32,471 nt of DNA from NCBI GenBank assembly GCA_947631705.1, contig CANRMJ010000015.1, positions 1-32,471 of the forward strand, given 5' to 3'. A program made the position numbers and the translations under genes. Below the pieces are notes generated by a model. It did not search any database and had not been told where the DNA came from. It saw nothing but the letters and a program-made list of their open reading frames with translations. The first letter of the stretch is position 1. The number at the start of each line of letters is the position of its first letter. This document shows, piece by piece, positions 1-8,711 of the stretch. The DNA is from an uncultured Clostridia bacterium (GTDB taxonomy: Bacteria; Bacillota; Clostridia; Oscillospirales; Acutalibacteraceae).

Positions 1-4
1 TTAT

Positions 5-385
5 TTGGTTTATTATTTATTTTTATTTTTCCTCGGTGGGCAGGGTTACTGCACACTTGAAATAATCTGGCGCGGCAGAACGCATTACAGTATGTTCTTC
101 GCGGGCGGAATCATACTTATGATTTTAGCCTGCATCGGGCAGGAAATGGCAGCAATGCCCATTGCCGCAAAGTGCATTTTGGGTGCTTTTATTATCACGG
201 CTGTTGAGCTTTTGTTCGGATGTATTTTTAATATAAAATACGGTATGAATGTTTGGGATTACAAAAATATGCCCTTTAATTTTTTAGGGCAGATATGTCT
301 GCCCTTTTCCGCACTTTGGTTTTTACTTTGCTTTGTTCTCTTTAAATGGGTCATTAAAGATGATTTTTACGGAAGACTTTTTTGA
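5..385 (+). CDS. Putative CmpB-type ABC transporter permease, 5' end probably cut by the window
   Basis: About 126 residues are visible and the sequence is strongly hydrophobic, with four likely membrane helices. The composition and motifs (early G-x-E-I-I-W, later E-L-x-F-G and a N-V-W-D-Y segment) resemble the putative ABC-transporter permease family PF06541, found in Bacillota. The frame is open to the window edge and the only nearby start is a TTG at position 5 with no visible ribosome binding site, so the true start is probably upstream of the window. It is the only rightward protein gene seen. Its last 63 bases overlap the end of the leftward gene 323-742, a convergent tail-to-tail overlap with no clear terminator. 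The family assignment comes from recall of family features; the transported substrate is unknown. Confidence 0.6.
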   Translation: MVYYLFLFFLGGQGYCTLEIIWRGRTHYSMFFAGGIILMILACIGQEMAAMPIAAKCILGAFIITAVELLFGCIFNIKYGMNVWDYKNMPFNFLGQICLPFSALWFLLCFVLFKWVIKDDFYGRLF

Positions 386-742
386 ATAAGCGTATAACTC
401 ATTTCTTGCCTGTTTGATTTCCTCTTCGCTGAGCGGCGCTTTGTCCTCAGGATAATCCCAGTGATCAAACGGATTTTTCTTTGTGATTACCATTCTGCCT
501 CTCTCGTCTATATACCAAGGGTAAACAAGAATTTTTCTCTTATTTTTAACAAAGAAAAGATTCCCTGTTCTGCCATCTGAAATGTTTTTCCAATAAACGA
601 GCTTGTCTGCCTGTTTCATAATTGTGAGAACCTTCTGATTGTCTGGAAGGCGCTTAAATTGCCAGCGGTTTACAAGCGGCAGAATGATTATTCCGAAAAT
701 CAATATAAGTATTACCAAAAAAGAAATTTGATCAGGTATCAT
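323..742 (-). CDS. Hypothetical single-pass membrane protein
   Basis: This 139-residue protein has one clear N-terminal membrane helix (about residues 8-25) followed by a soluble, basic and aromatic domain of about 110 residues. I do not recognise the family. Its ATG overlaps the stop codon of the upstream alpha-mannosidase gene (ATGA arrangement), so the two are almost certainly translated from one mRNA by coupling. Its 3' end overlaps the convergent permease gene. The N-in, C-out or C-in topology cannot be decided from sequence alone. Nothing in it suggests an enzyme. Confidence 0.65.
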   Translation of the reverse strand: MIPDQISFLVILILIFGIIILPLVNRWQFKRLPDNQKVLTIMKQADKLVYWKNISDGRTGNLFFVKNKRKILVYPWYIDERGRMVITKKNPFDHWDYPEDKAPLSEEEIKQARNELYAYSKKSSVKIIFNDPFKENKAK

Positions 743-3669
743 AGTTTTTCAATTCCTATAGTCAATATCTCAAAAGGCTTGTATTCAAGCACATTAGTTT
801 CTCCAACCGTCTCCTCAAGAAGATTGAGGAGCTTAACTTTTTTACCGAGTTTTATTTTACCGCGGCGTCCGTCCTGTTCGGAAAGACGAATAATTGTCAT
901 TACGCCGTTTTCAGACTCTTTTAAAGACTGCATATATAGCGGCTCATAAGTGTCTCCGCAATATTGCACATCCGCCTTAACAAGAGGCATATTGAATTGA
1001 AACGCTGTTTTGTTTATTTCCGCTTTAACGGCGCTGTCGGCATGCGGCATAATCATATAGCAAAAGTCGTGATTTCCAATATCAGACGTTACATCGGGTC
1101 TTACAGTCGCGCGAAGAAGAGAAAGACTCATACTGTTTTCATCAAAAGCAACTCCGTACTTTCCGTCGTTGATTAAAGCAATGCCGCCGCTTTCTTCGGA
1201 TAAATCACACCACTTGTGATGGCAAACCTCAAATCGCGCCTGCTGCCATGATGTGTTCTTGTGAGTATCACGTTCAACAAATCCTGCCGACGTATCGCAG
1301 AGTGCCTTTCGAGTAAGCACGTTGCATTGGAATTCCGCTTTTGCAAGCCTGTGCTTTTCATTCCATTCAACAACGTTTTCAACCTCTATGCCCCTGCTCT
1401 GCCTAAACAGGCGTATAATCATTGTCCATGCGGATTTTTCTGTTTTGAGTGTTGTTACAAACGACGCGCACTCGCCGTCTTTTTCAAGAAGAGAAAGCGG
1501 AGATTCAACCTTGATTTCAATTTGCTTATCCTTGTAGTTAGGCAAAATATCCCACGCGTCATAATTTCCGGGGCAATCGGTATAGATTTTCAGCTTGTTA
1601 AAATCGCCGTCAACCCACTCACGGTCAAGCTCTTTATCATAAAGCGACGCGATCGAACCGTCCTCATTGAACAAGACGGAATAATACGGTGTTTCAACAG
1701 TTTTGCCGATTTCAATCCATTCGCCTTTAAATGACGATTTTCGCAGATGTGCGGAGGAAAGAGCGGGAATGTTCGGAACTATCCAGTTACCCTTTTGAAA
1801 ATATCTCGTTGAGGAACCGTTTTTGTTCGGCACAAAGGTAAGCGCGTCCCTTTTGAAATTAAGAGTGTTAAAATATTTTGTGCCGTTTCCGATAATTTTA
1901 TCAAGTTTATTTTCAATTTCCGCATAATCAGCCATGGCGTCCTCATATACGGGGTGAATGTGTGAACCCGGCAGAATATCGTGAAACTGATTTATAAGAA
2001 ATTTTTTGTAAAGTTCAGTTATCTTATCGCGGTTTTCTTCGCCTCTGAGAACAGACAGCATCTCCGCGTTTCTGAATTTGAATTCAAGCCTGCGGTTGGC
2101 TCGTTTCATATTGCTTTTTGTTGTAAATGTTCCGCGGTGCATTTCGAGATAAAGCTCGCCGTCCCAAACAGAAAGAGAATCATTGTTTTTAAGATTTTTT
2201 TCAAGAAATTCCGCGCCGCCCATATGCTCGCATTTGGGCATTATTGAAAGCTTTTTGAAACGCCGCATCATCTCTATCATTTCCTCGGTGCAGCCCGAAC
2301 CTCCGTCGCCGTAGCCAAACATATTCATAGTTTGACCGCCGCTGTCCTTATCAATATATGCCTCCCAGTTTTCTTGAATTTGACTCGGCATATTCCATGT
2401 GATAAAGTGCGTCGGCGGCACACAGGCGTATACTTCGGTGCCGTCTATTCCACGCCATATAAAATTGTTATGAGGGAAACGGTTCGTGTCGTTCCAAGTG
2501 GACATTTTATTTGAAACAAAGTAATCCACTCCGCTTTTTTTCAAAATCTGCGGAAGTATCCAGCTGTTTCCGAAAACATCGGGCAGCCACGCGTTGTTAA
2601 CCGTTTTTCCGAACATTCTCTTATATGTTAGCTGACCGTAAAGGCATTGGCGAATAAGGCTCTCGGCGCTCGGAATATTGCAGTCCGGCTCAACATACAT
2701 TGCCCCCACGGGCTCAAACTGCCCGTTTGCAACCTTTTCTTTAAGCTCTTCAAAAACATCTGGATAATATTTTTCAAGAGTTTCGTAAACGTAAGGCTGA
2801 GTATGTGTATATTTGAATTCGGGATATTTATCCATAAGGCGAAGCTGAATCAGAACAGTTCTTAAATTCTTCTGAACAGCGTGAATTCTCCGCCAATAAT
2901 ACGCTATATCAAGATGAGAATGTGCTATCAACGCAACGTCTCCGTTGCCCTTGTAATTATCATTTGCATAAATAACGTCATTAATATATTTTTGCGCGTC
3001 TTCAACGCCTTTGAGCTCCTCGCCGTCAAAATCAATAAAGTTCATTGCGTTGTTGAGCTCTTTATTAAGAAAATTTCTGTAATCCTCGTTAAATAATTCG
3101 CTTTTTGCGATATCAAGCAAAAGTTCAAAATCCCAAACAAGATCCTGCACGGCATGATCAACAGTGCATATATAAGCGCCTTCAAATATTTGGCGGCAAC
3201 CGCGCACAGAAAGACTTTCGGGGTTTCTTTCATCATCGGGCTTACTTCTGTTATAGCCCATCATTTCAAAATGAAGTGTTTTCGCATCGTTCACATACGG
3301 TGAAAGAAGCATACGCTCTCTGTTCGGATCCACACCGCCGACAAATTTTCCGTTTACCTTAACGCAAATTTCAGCAGCGGTTTTAAGAGAAAACCAAAGC
3401 TCTTTGCCCCGCATTTCCTCGGGAATATTCACGTCTGCCTTAATAAAAGCCGTTCCGTCGGGCGTAAAATACATATCACCCTTTTTAAGAGGTCTGTAAT
3501 CATCGGAATAATATTCATATTCCATTTCAGAAACCTGGCGGGCGTCACGAATCATAAGATTTTTTATTTCCCATCGGGAAGAATATATATGCCTTTTAAG
3601 CCATCCGAAGCGAAGATCGGTCCATTCTTCCGGACGCATTGAGCGCCTTACAACCTTTATATGTGCCAT
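739..3669 (-). CDS. Alpha-mannosidase, glycoside hydrolase family 38
   Basis: This 976-residue protein has the layout of bacterial GH38 alpha-mannosidases: an N-terminal beta-rich region, a catalytic domain from about residue 240, a three-helix linker, and long C-terminal beta domains. The metal-binding motif H-S-H-L-D-I-A lies at 250-256, with His252 and Asp254 expected as zinc ligands. The motif W-L-P-D-V-F-G-N-S at 361-369 supplies the expected nucleophile Asp364. There is no signal peptide, so the enzyme should act in the cytoplasm on imported mannosides. The start is supported by GAGGAG eight bases upstream. It is third in a leftward operon after a phosphosugar mutase and a NifU-like protein, and it overlaps the following small membrane gene by four bases. 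The mutase neighbour suggests a mannose-use context. Linkage specificity cannot be read from the sequence. Confidence 0.93.
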   Translation of the reverse strand: MAHIKVVRRSMRPEEWTDLRFGWLKRHIYSSRWEIKNLMIRDARQVSEMEYEYYSDDYRPLKKGDMYFTPDGTAFIKADVNIPEEMRGKELWFSLKTAAEICVKVNGKFVGGVDPNRERMLLSPYVNDAKTLHFEMMGYNRSKPDDERNPESLSVRGCRQIFEGAYICTVDHAVQDLVWDFELLLDIAKSELFNEDYRNFLNKELNNAMNFIDFDGEELKGVEDAQKYINDVIYANDNYKGNGDVALIAHSHLDIAYYWRRIHAVQKNLRTVLIQLRLMDKYPEFKYTHTQPYVYETLEKYYPDVFEELKEKVANGQFEPVGAMYVEPDCNIPSAESLIRQCLYGQLTYKRMFGKTVNNAWLPDVFGNSWILPQILKKSGVDYFVSNKMSTWNDTNRFPHNNFIWRGIDGTEVYACVPPTHFITWNMPSQIQENWEAYIDKDSGGQTMNMFGYGDGGSGCTEEMIEMMRRFKKLSIMPKCEHMGGAEFLEKNLKNNDSLSVWDGELYLEMHRGTFTTKSNMKRANRRLEFKFRNAEMLSVLRGEENRDKITELYKKFLINQFHDILPGSHIHPVYEDAMADYAEIENKLDKIIGNGTKYFNTLNFKRDALTFVPNKNGSSTRYFQKGNWIVPNIPALSSAHLRKSSFKGEWIEIGKTVETPYYSVLFNEDGSIASLYDKELDREWVDGDFNKLKIYTDCPGNYDAWDILPNYKDKQIEIKVESPLSLLEKDGECASFVTTLKTEKSAWTMIIRLFRQSRGIEVENVVEWNEKHRLAKAEFQCNVLTRKALCDTSAGFVERDTHKNTSWQQARFEVCHHKWCDLSEESGGIALINDGKYGVAFDENSMSLSLLRATVRPDVTSDIGNHDFCYMIMPHADSAVKAEINKTAFQFNMPLVKADVQYCGDTYEPLYMQSLKESENGVMTIIRLSEQDGRRGKIKLGKKVKLLNLLEETVGETNVLEYKPFEILTIGIEKL

Positions 3670-3681
3670 AGCTCAATCTCC

Positions 3682-3915
3682 TCAAACATCCTGAAAATAA
3701 GGCTTTTTGCGTATTGCATTAACCTTTACGGTTTTATTCAGATCCCTCTTGATTTCATCTTCAATCCAATCAACGCAACGGTGAAGAATAAGGCATTTTG
3801 AACATTCGCCTCTGAAAATGACGTTTAAAACTCCGTTTTCAAAAGAAACGTATTCTATCCAGCCGCCGTCCCCCTGAATTTTCGGCTGAAGCACTTCGTT
3901 TATATATTTTTCCAT
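3682..3915 (-). CDS. NifU-like Fe-S scaffold domain protein
   Basis: This 77-residue protein matches the NifU C-terminal domain (PF01106) in length and pattern: an N-terminal 'L-x-P-x-I-x-x-D-G-G' stretch, then beta strands, then G-E-C-S-K-C with the two cysteines spaced C-x2-C. In the family these cysteines bind a transient iron-sulfur cluster for delivery to target proteins. An extra cysteine follows (L-H-R-C), and the usual G-C-x-x-C context is altered, so this may be a divergent member. The start has an AGAGG site nine bases upstream. It sits 12 bases before the mannosidase gene and 17 bases after the phosphosugar mutase gene, so it is operon-internal, although neither neighbour needs an Fe-S cluster. 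Confidence 0.8.
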   Translation of the reverse strand: MEKYINEVLQPKIQGDGGWIEYVSFENGVLNVIFRGECSKCLILHRCVDWIEDEIKRDLNKTVKVNAIRKKPYFQDV

Positions 3916-3932
3916 TGCCGCAAACCTCTAAA

Positions 3933-5567
3933 TTATTTTATTATTTCAACTATAGTTTTTTTGATTTCGGTAAGCCTTTTTTCGGCATTTGCTTTATCGG
4001 CGTCTTGAACGCTGTAATATACTTTTATTTTCGGCTCGGTTCCGCTTGGACGAATTGCAATCCATGAACCGTCCGCCCAAACGTATTTAAGCACATTTTC
4101 CTTGGGCAGATCTCTTATTCCCTCGGAATAATCAATTGTTTCTTTTATGCCGTCAAAATACTTGTTTCCGTTTTTTCTGAATTCAGTCATAAGATTCTGA
4201 ATTTTTTCGGCTCCGTCCTTGCCTTTAAGAACAAAAGAATCAAGGGAATCAAGATAATAGCCGTATTCCTCGTAAATCTCGTTAATACCGTCAATAAGCG
4301 TTTTTCCGTTGTTTTTATACCAAGCCGCCATCTGGCAAATCAGCATGGAAGAAACAACAGCGTCTTTATCTCTGGCATGTGTGCCAACAAGATATCCGTA
4401 AGATTCCTCATAGCCGATAACAAATTCACGTTCACCGCTGTCCTCATATTTATTGATTTTTTCGCCTATGTATTTAAAGCCCGTAAGCGTTTCCTCAACC
4501 TGCAAGCCGTATTTTCTGCCGATATTGGCGCCAAGTTCGGATGTTACTATCGTTTTAACAAGCGTTGATTTCGGATTAAGGCTCTTTTTCTTCATTTCAA
4601 GCACGAATTTAACAAGAAGCGCGCCTGTTTGATTTCCTGTAAATAAAACATATTCTCCGCCGCTGTCTCTAACAGCGATTCCCACCCTGTCGCAATCGGG
4701 GTCTGTTCCGAGAACCAAGTCCGCACCTATATCCTTTGCCCTATCAATCGCAATTAACAGCGCGTCTTTTTCTTCGGGATTAGGACTTCTCACTGTTGAA
4801 AAATTGCCGTCGGGGAGCTCCTGCTCCTTAACAACGGTAACGTCAAGTCCTTCAAGCATTCGCCTTACGGGAATGTTTCCCGTTCCGTGCAGAGGGGTAT
4901 AAACTATTTTCAAATCGGATTTTTCTTCATAAAGGCTCTGCTTTTTAACCGCCGCAAGATAAGCAGAAAGTGTTTCCTCGCCGATCATCGTAATATTCTC
5001 ATTTTCACCGCTGCCAAACGGAATAACGCCAAAATCGGTTATTTTGTTAATATACGAAATAGCGTTTCTTGCGTCCTCCGTGCAAAATTGGCAGCCGCGG
5101 TTATCATAGACCTTATATCCGTTATATTCCTTTGGATTGTGCGATGCGGTAATCATTACGCCCGCATTGCAGCCGAGATAAGCCGTTGTGAACGAAAGCA
5201 CGGGAACAGGAACAAGTGTGTCATAAAGAAAAACCTTAAAACCGCAGTTTGCAAAAATGCCTGCCGCCACTTCGGCAAAATATGCGGAATTATTCCTGCT
5301 GTCATATGCAACGGCAATTTTGATTTCGCCGCTGTATTTTGATTTAAGATAGTTCGCAAGACCGTAGGTGGCCTTACCCACAGTGTATTTGTTCATTCTG
5401 TTTGAGCCTGCTCCCATAATTCCGCGGAGACCGCCCGTTCCGAAAGACAAGTCCTTGTAAAACCTGTCTTCAATTTCCTTTTCGTCTCCCGCAATTGATT
5501 CAAGCTCCGCCTTGGTTTTTTCATCTGCAAAAGAGAGCCATTCCTTATATTTTTCCGTATATAACAT
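3933..5567 (-). CDS. Phospho-sugar mutase (phosphoglucomutase/phosphomannomutase)
   Basis: This 544-residue protein is a complete alpha-D-phosphohexomutase. The catalytic loop T-A-S-H-N-P at 140-145 carries the phosphorylated Ser142. The metal loop D-P-D-C-D-R, the sugar-binding loop G-Y-E-E-S-Y-G and the C-terminal phosphate loop R-P-S-G-T-E-P follow in the order of the family. It should interconvert hexose 1- and 6-phosphates in the cytoplasm; glucose versus mannose preference cannot be decided here. The early F-G-T-G-G-L-R-G motif fits the long bacterial subgroup that includes PgcA-type enzymes. It is the first gene of the leftward operon with a good promoter at 5633-5661. The start ATG has GGTGA seven bases upstream and a stronger AGGAG somewhat too far away. 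Confidence 0.93.
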   Translation of the reverse strand: MLYTEKYKEWLSFADEKTKAELESIAGDEKEIEDRFYKDLSFGTGGLRGIMGAGSNRMNKYTVGKATYGLANYLKSKYSGEIKIAVAYDSRNNSAYFAEVAAGIFANCGFKVFLYDTLVPVPVLSFTTAYLGCNAGVMITASHNPKEYNGYKVYDNRGCQFCTEDARNAISYINKITDFGVIPFGSGENENITMIGEETLSAYLAAVKKQSLYEEKSDLKIVYTPLHGTGNIPVRRMLEGLDVTVVKEQELPDGNFSTVRSPNPEEKDALLIAIDRAKDIGADLVLGTDPDCDRVGIAVRDSGGEYVLFTGNQTGALLVKFVLEMKKKSLNPKSTLVKTIVTSELGANIGRKYGLQVEETLTGFKYIGEKINKYEDSGEREFVIGYEESYGYLVGTHARDKDAVVSSMLICQMAAWYKNNGKTLIDGINEIYEEYGYYLDSLDSFVLKGKDGAEKIQNLMTEFRKNGNKYFDGIKETIDYSEGIRDLPKENVLKYVWADGSWIAIRPSGTEPKIKVYYSVQDADKANAEKRLTEIKKTIVEIIK

Positions 5568-5632
5568 AATATATCACCATATCTCCTTAAAATTAGGGAT
5601 AAATATTTAAAAGTTTTTGGTATTATTTTGAT

Positions 5633-5661
5633 ATTATATCATTATTAAATATATACTTCAA
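5633..5661 (-). promoter_or_regulatory. Sigma-70 promoter for the mutase-NifU-mannosidase operon
   Basis: On the minus strand TTGAAG (5656-5661) is followed after 17 bases by a perfect TATAAT (5633-5638). Transcription would begin near 5626 and leave a leader of about 60 bases before the ATG at 5567. No operator or riboswitch-like fold is apparent in the leader. Confidence 0.75.
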
Positions 5662-5671
5662 GTTAATAAAC

Positions 5672-5716
5672 AAAAAAATAAGAACCTGATCTGCCGACAC
5701 AGATCAGAATCTTATT
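5672..5716 (-). terminator. Intrinsic terminator after the DUF308 gene
   Basis: A long, nearly perfect stem (AATAAGA and CTGATCTG paired with CAGATCAG and TCTTATT, hexanucleotide loop) is followed on the minus strand by a run of T. It lies 17 bases past the stop of the DUF308 gene and closes that transcription unit before the next promoter. Confidence 0.9.
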
Positions 5717-5732
5717 TGCTTAAGCCCATCGT

Positions 5733-6338
5733 TTAGTTGTCGTCAACTTCTCTGAAATCCACCTCAACCGCGTCTTCCTCGCTTTGCTGTTCTTTAATCT
5801 TTCTGTCTATTTCTTTTGCAACCATTCTTACTTGAATAAACGTTACTAAATCAAGCACCGCAAAAAGAACAAGTCCGCCGCCTATAAGCTGAACAATTTT
5901 ATTTTGCGCGTTAAAGGGATTAACTATTGAAATAACGCCGAGAACGATAGACGCCACGGAAAGCACTATTGTAAATATCCACGAATGAAAACGCATTCTT
6001 GCAACATCAATTGAATTAATAAAATCAATGAGTCCTCCAACAAGCAGGAAAACGCCGAGGAAAAAGATAATCACGGATACTATCTGCCTGTAAGCGGCAC
6101 AGATAATAATGCCTGAAATCACAGCGATTATTCCCAAAACAAGAGGAAATTTTGAATCCTTCTTAATTAAATAATTTACTAAAGCCACAGCGCCGCAAAG
6201 GATGAAACATCCGCCGATTATTACAGAGGTGTAGGCTATCATCTGCGCAGGATAAGCAATCAACAATGCGCCCAAAACCGCAGTAACAATAATCACAATC
6301 AATGAATATTTTTTGATTTCCTGATAAAATTTTCTCAT
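5733..6338 (-). CDS. DUF308 / HdeD-like membrane protein
   Basis: The protein is about 201 residues from the ATG at 6338, chosen because GAGG lies eight bases upstream and because the next residues start with M-R-K-F-Y; a longer frame to 6380 has no such site. It has six hydrophobic helices arranged as short repeats, typical of DUF308 (PF03729), followed by an acidic, charged C-terminal tail of about 25 residues that should face the cytoplasm. Members such as E. coli HdeD are linked to acid stress, but the function in Bacillota is not known. The gene follows the EF-G paralogue with a gap of about 60 bases and has its own strong terminator at 5672-5716, so the two are probably co-transcribed. 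Confidence 0.8.
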   Translation of the reverse strand: MRKFYQEIKKYSLIVIIVTAVLGALLIAYPAQMIAYTSVIIGGCFILCGAVALVNYLIKKDSKFPLVLGIIAVISGIIICAAYRQIVSVIIFFLGVFLLVGGLIDFINSIDVARMRFHSWIFTIVLSVASIVLGVISIVNPFNAQNKIVQLIGGGLVLFAVLDLVTFIQVRMVAKEIDRKIKEQQSEEDAVEVDFREVDDN

Positions 6339-6396
6339 ATATGTTACCTCATAATCATTAATGGGCAGGCAAGAACCCACCCATTAACAGTATTTC

Positions 6397-8448
6397 TTAT
6401 TCGTTTGCGCTTTCGGCAATTATTTTCTGGGAAATATGCTCTGGGCATCTCTCATAGCGAGCAAATTCCGATTCAAACGAACCCCTTCCTTGAGTGATTT
6501 GGCGCATGGAAGTTGAAAATGTTGCCATCTCCGCGTCGGGCACTTCAGCGGTTATCTCCTGCATACCGTCGCCGATAGGATTCATACCGAGAACTCTGCC
6601 GCGGCGCTTGTTTATATCGCCGATGATATCACCCATAGCTTCGTCGTTGCATATTGCCTTAACCGTTGAAACAGGCTCAAGGATTATAGGCATTGCCTTT
6701 GAAATGCCCTCCTTATATGCAAGCGCAGCCGCCATTTTAAAGCTCATCTCACTTGAATCAACGGGATGATAAGAACCGTCATAAAGTGTTGCTTTAACTC
6801 CCACCATGGGATATCCCGCAAGAACGCCTTTTTCCATACATTCGTTAAGACCTTTTTCTACAGCCGGGAAGAAATTCTTAGGCACCGAGCCGCCGACAAT
6901 TCTTTCAGCGAATACAAGTTTTTCGCAATCGAATGGCTCAAATTCAATAAACACGTCTCCAAACTGACCGTGACCGCCGCTCTGTTTTTTATGTCTGCCC
7001 TGTGCCGAAACCTTTATGGTGATTGTTTCACGGTAAGCAACCTTTGGCACAGACAGCGTTACATCTACAGAGAATTTTGATTTCAGTCTTGAAACGGCAA
7101 CGTCAAGCTGCTGTTCGCCAAGCCCTTTGATAATCTGCTGATGTGTTTCATTATTTGTGTAGAACATAAGGCTGGGGTCTTCCTCCGAAAGTCTTGAAAG
7201 ACCGTTTGCGATTTTTTCCTCATCGCCCTTTTTAACCGCGCCGACTGCCATTGCATAAGTTGCGTTGGGAGTTGCCACGCCGTCGAGCTTAACAACTTTT
7301 GAAGAGGAACAAAGTGTATCTCCCGTGTTAAAACCTGTGAGCTTAACAATAGCGCCGATATCGCCCGCGGGAATTTCCGAACATTCAATCTGCTTTGAGC
7401 CGAACATTGTAACGATTTTGCCCATTCGCTCTTCCTTGCCGGTTGAGGTATTATAAGGAATCGTTGCCGAATTTATTTTTCCGCTTATAACCTTGAAAAA
7501 CGAGAGTTTTCCGATAAACGGGTCTGCAACGGTTTTGAAACAGATCGCGGCAAGCGGACCGTTCACATCGGGATTAAGTTCAATCGGCTCGCCGTCGCAG
7601 CTTGCGTACTCGGATTTAGGTGCGGGGCAGGCGTCTGCAATAAAATCAAGCAGCATATCGCAAGCCTCGCCCGTTGCTCCGCTCAATGCAAAAACGGGAA
7701 TAATGGAGCCGTCGGCAACGCCTATACGAAGACCTTTGATTTTATCCTCTTTGGTGAGTTCCTCGCCGCCGAAATATTTTTCCATAATTTCTTCATCTGT
7801 TCCCGCAACAGCCTCGTTAAACACCTCTTTGATAGCCTCAAAACGCTGCTCGTCATCATGCGACACGTCTGACGGTGATGATTTAAGACCATTATAAGCA
7901 TAAGCCTTATCGTCTATCAGATTGTAATACGCACTCACCTTACCGTTGGAAACAATAGGTATAACAATAGGGCAAACGCTTGAGCCGAATTTGGCGGCAA
8001 GACCGTTAAACACTTTATAAAAATCGGCTCTTTCGTCATCCATTTTCGTTGTTACAAAAATTCTTGACATACCTCTTGAGCCTGCGCTTTTAAAAGCCTT
8101 TTCGTCGCCGACCGCAAGACCTGAACGCGAGGACACAACAATAACAGCCGTTTCAGCCGCTCTGAGACCCTCTGCGGCGCCCTCGGCAAAATCGAAAAGA
8201 CCGGGAGTATCAATAATATTAATCTTTTTTCCTTTATATTCAAGGGGAGCAACGGCGCTTGAAGTTGAAAGAGCGCGCTTTTTTTCCTCAGTATCATAGT
8301 CAGTAACAGTATTTCCCTCTGCCACTTTTCCCATTCTTTCGGTTGCTTTTGCAAGGAAAAGCAACGCCTCGGTCAACGTTGTTTTACCTTTTGACGCGTG
8401 ACCCGCAATCGCAATATTTCTTATGTCGTTTGAATTATAAATTTTCAT
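6397..8448 (-). CDS. EF-G paralogue (FusA2-like translation GTPase)
   Basis: This 683-residue protein has all EF-G domains. The P-loop G-H-A-S-K-G-K-T spans 16-23, the switch II motif D-T-P-G spans 80-83 and the guanine-specificity motif is T-K-M-D at 134-137 instead of the usual N-K-x-D. The classical P-loop G-H-x-D-A-G-K-T is also altered. The later Q-G-R-H-K-K-Q-S-G-G-H-G-Q-F-G stretch matches domain IV, which enters the decoding centre in EF-G. These changes place it in the divergent EF-G2 group rather than the main translocase; related proteins have been linked to ribosome recycling or stress, but its role here is unknown. It has a strong promoter at 8488-8516 and an AGAGG site before the ATG. 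Confidence 0.88.
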   Translation of the reverse strand: MKIYNSNDIRNIAIAGHASKGKTTLTEALLFLAKATERMGKVAEGNTVTDYDTEEKKRALSTSSAVAPLEYKGKKINIIDTPGLFDFAEGAAEGLRAAETAVIVVSSRSGLAVGDEKAFKSAGSRGMSRIFVTTKMDDERADFYKVFNGLAAKFGSSVCPIVIPIVSNGKVSAYYNLIDDKAYAYNGLKSSPSDVSHDDEQRFEAIKEVFNEAVAGTDEEIMEKYFGGEELTKEDKIKGLRIGVADGSIIPVFALSGATGEACDMLLDFIADACPAPKSEYASCDGEPIELNPDVNGPLAAICFKTVADPFIGKLSFFKVISGKINSATIPYNTSTGKEERMGKIVTMFGSKQIECSEIPAGDIGAIVKLTGFNTGDTLCSSSKVVKLDGVATPNATYAMAVGAVKKGDEEKIANGLSRLSEEDPSLMFYTNNETHQQIIKGLGEQQLDVAVSRLKSKFSVDVTLSVPKVAYRETITIKVSAQGRHKKQSGGHGQFGDVFIEFEPFDCEKLVFAERIVGGSVPKNFFPAVEKGLNECMEKGVLAGYPMVGVKATLYDGSYHPVDSSEMSFKMAAALAYKEGISKAMPIILEPVSTVKAICNDEAMGDIIGDINKRRGRVLGMNPIGDGMQEITAEVPDAEMATFSTSMRQITQGRGSFESEFARYERCPEHISQKIIAESANE

Positions 8449-8487
8449 AACAATTATCCTCTATTATGATAAAAAATATTTGTAAAT

Positions 8488-8516
8488 ATTGTATAATACT
8501 TTTCAGTAGTTGTCAA
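8488..8516 (-). promoter_or_regulatory. Sigma-70 promoter for the EF-G paralogue
   Basis: On the minus strand TTGACA (8511-8516) and TACAAT (8488-8493) are separated by exactly 17 bases. The predicted leader to the ATG at 8448 is about 33 bases. The upstream 100 bases are very AT-rich, which could act as an UP element. Confidence 0.85.
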
Positions 8517-8642
8517 TTTTTATGTTAAAATTAAACAATTTATTTATATATTTCTCTCTATTTCATAAAAATTAAAAAATAATTTGGTAGTTTTTCACAT
8601 ATTCAATTATTGTTATTATTCTCAATTTAAGAATATGCAAAG

Positions 8643-8683
8643 ATAAAAAAAGTAAAACCGCCGCAGTTATTTTGCAGCGGTTT
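8643..8683 (-). terminator. Intrinsic terminator after the histidine phosphatase gene
   Basis: AAACCGC at 8655-8661 pairs with GCGGTTT at 8677-8683, extended by an inner TGC/GCA pairing, and is followed on the minus strand by a T-rich tail. It lies 29 bases after the phosphatase stop codon. The remainder of 8517-8642 is AT-rich with no gene visible. Confidence 0.88.
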
Positions 8684-8711
8684 CAAATGATTTGCCTTTA
8701 ATATTTTTTTG

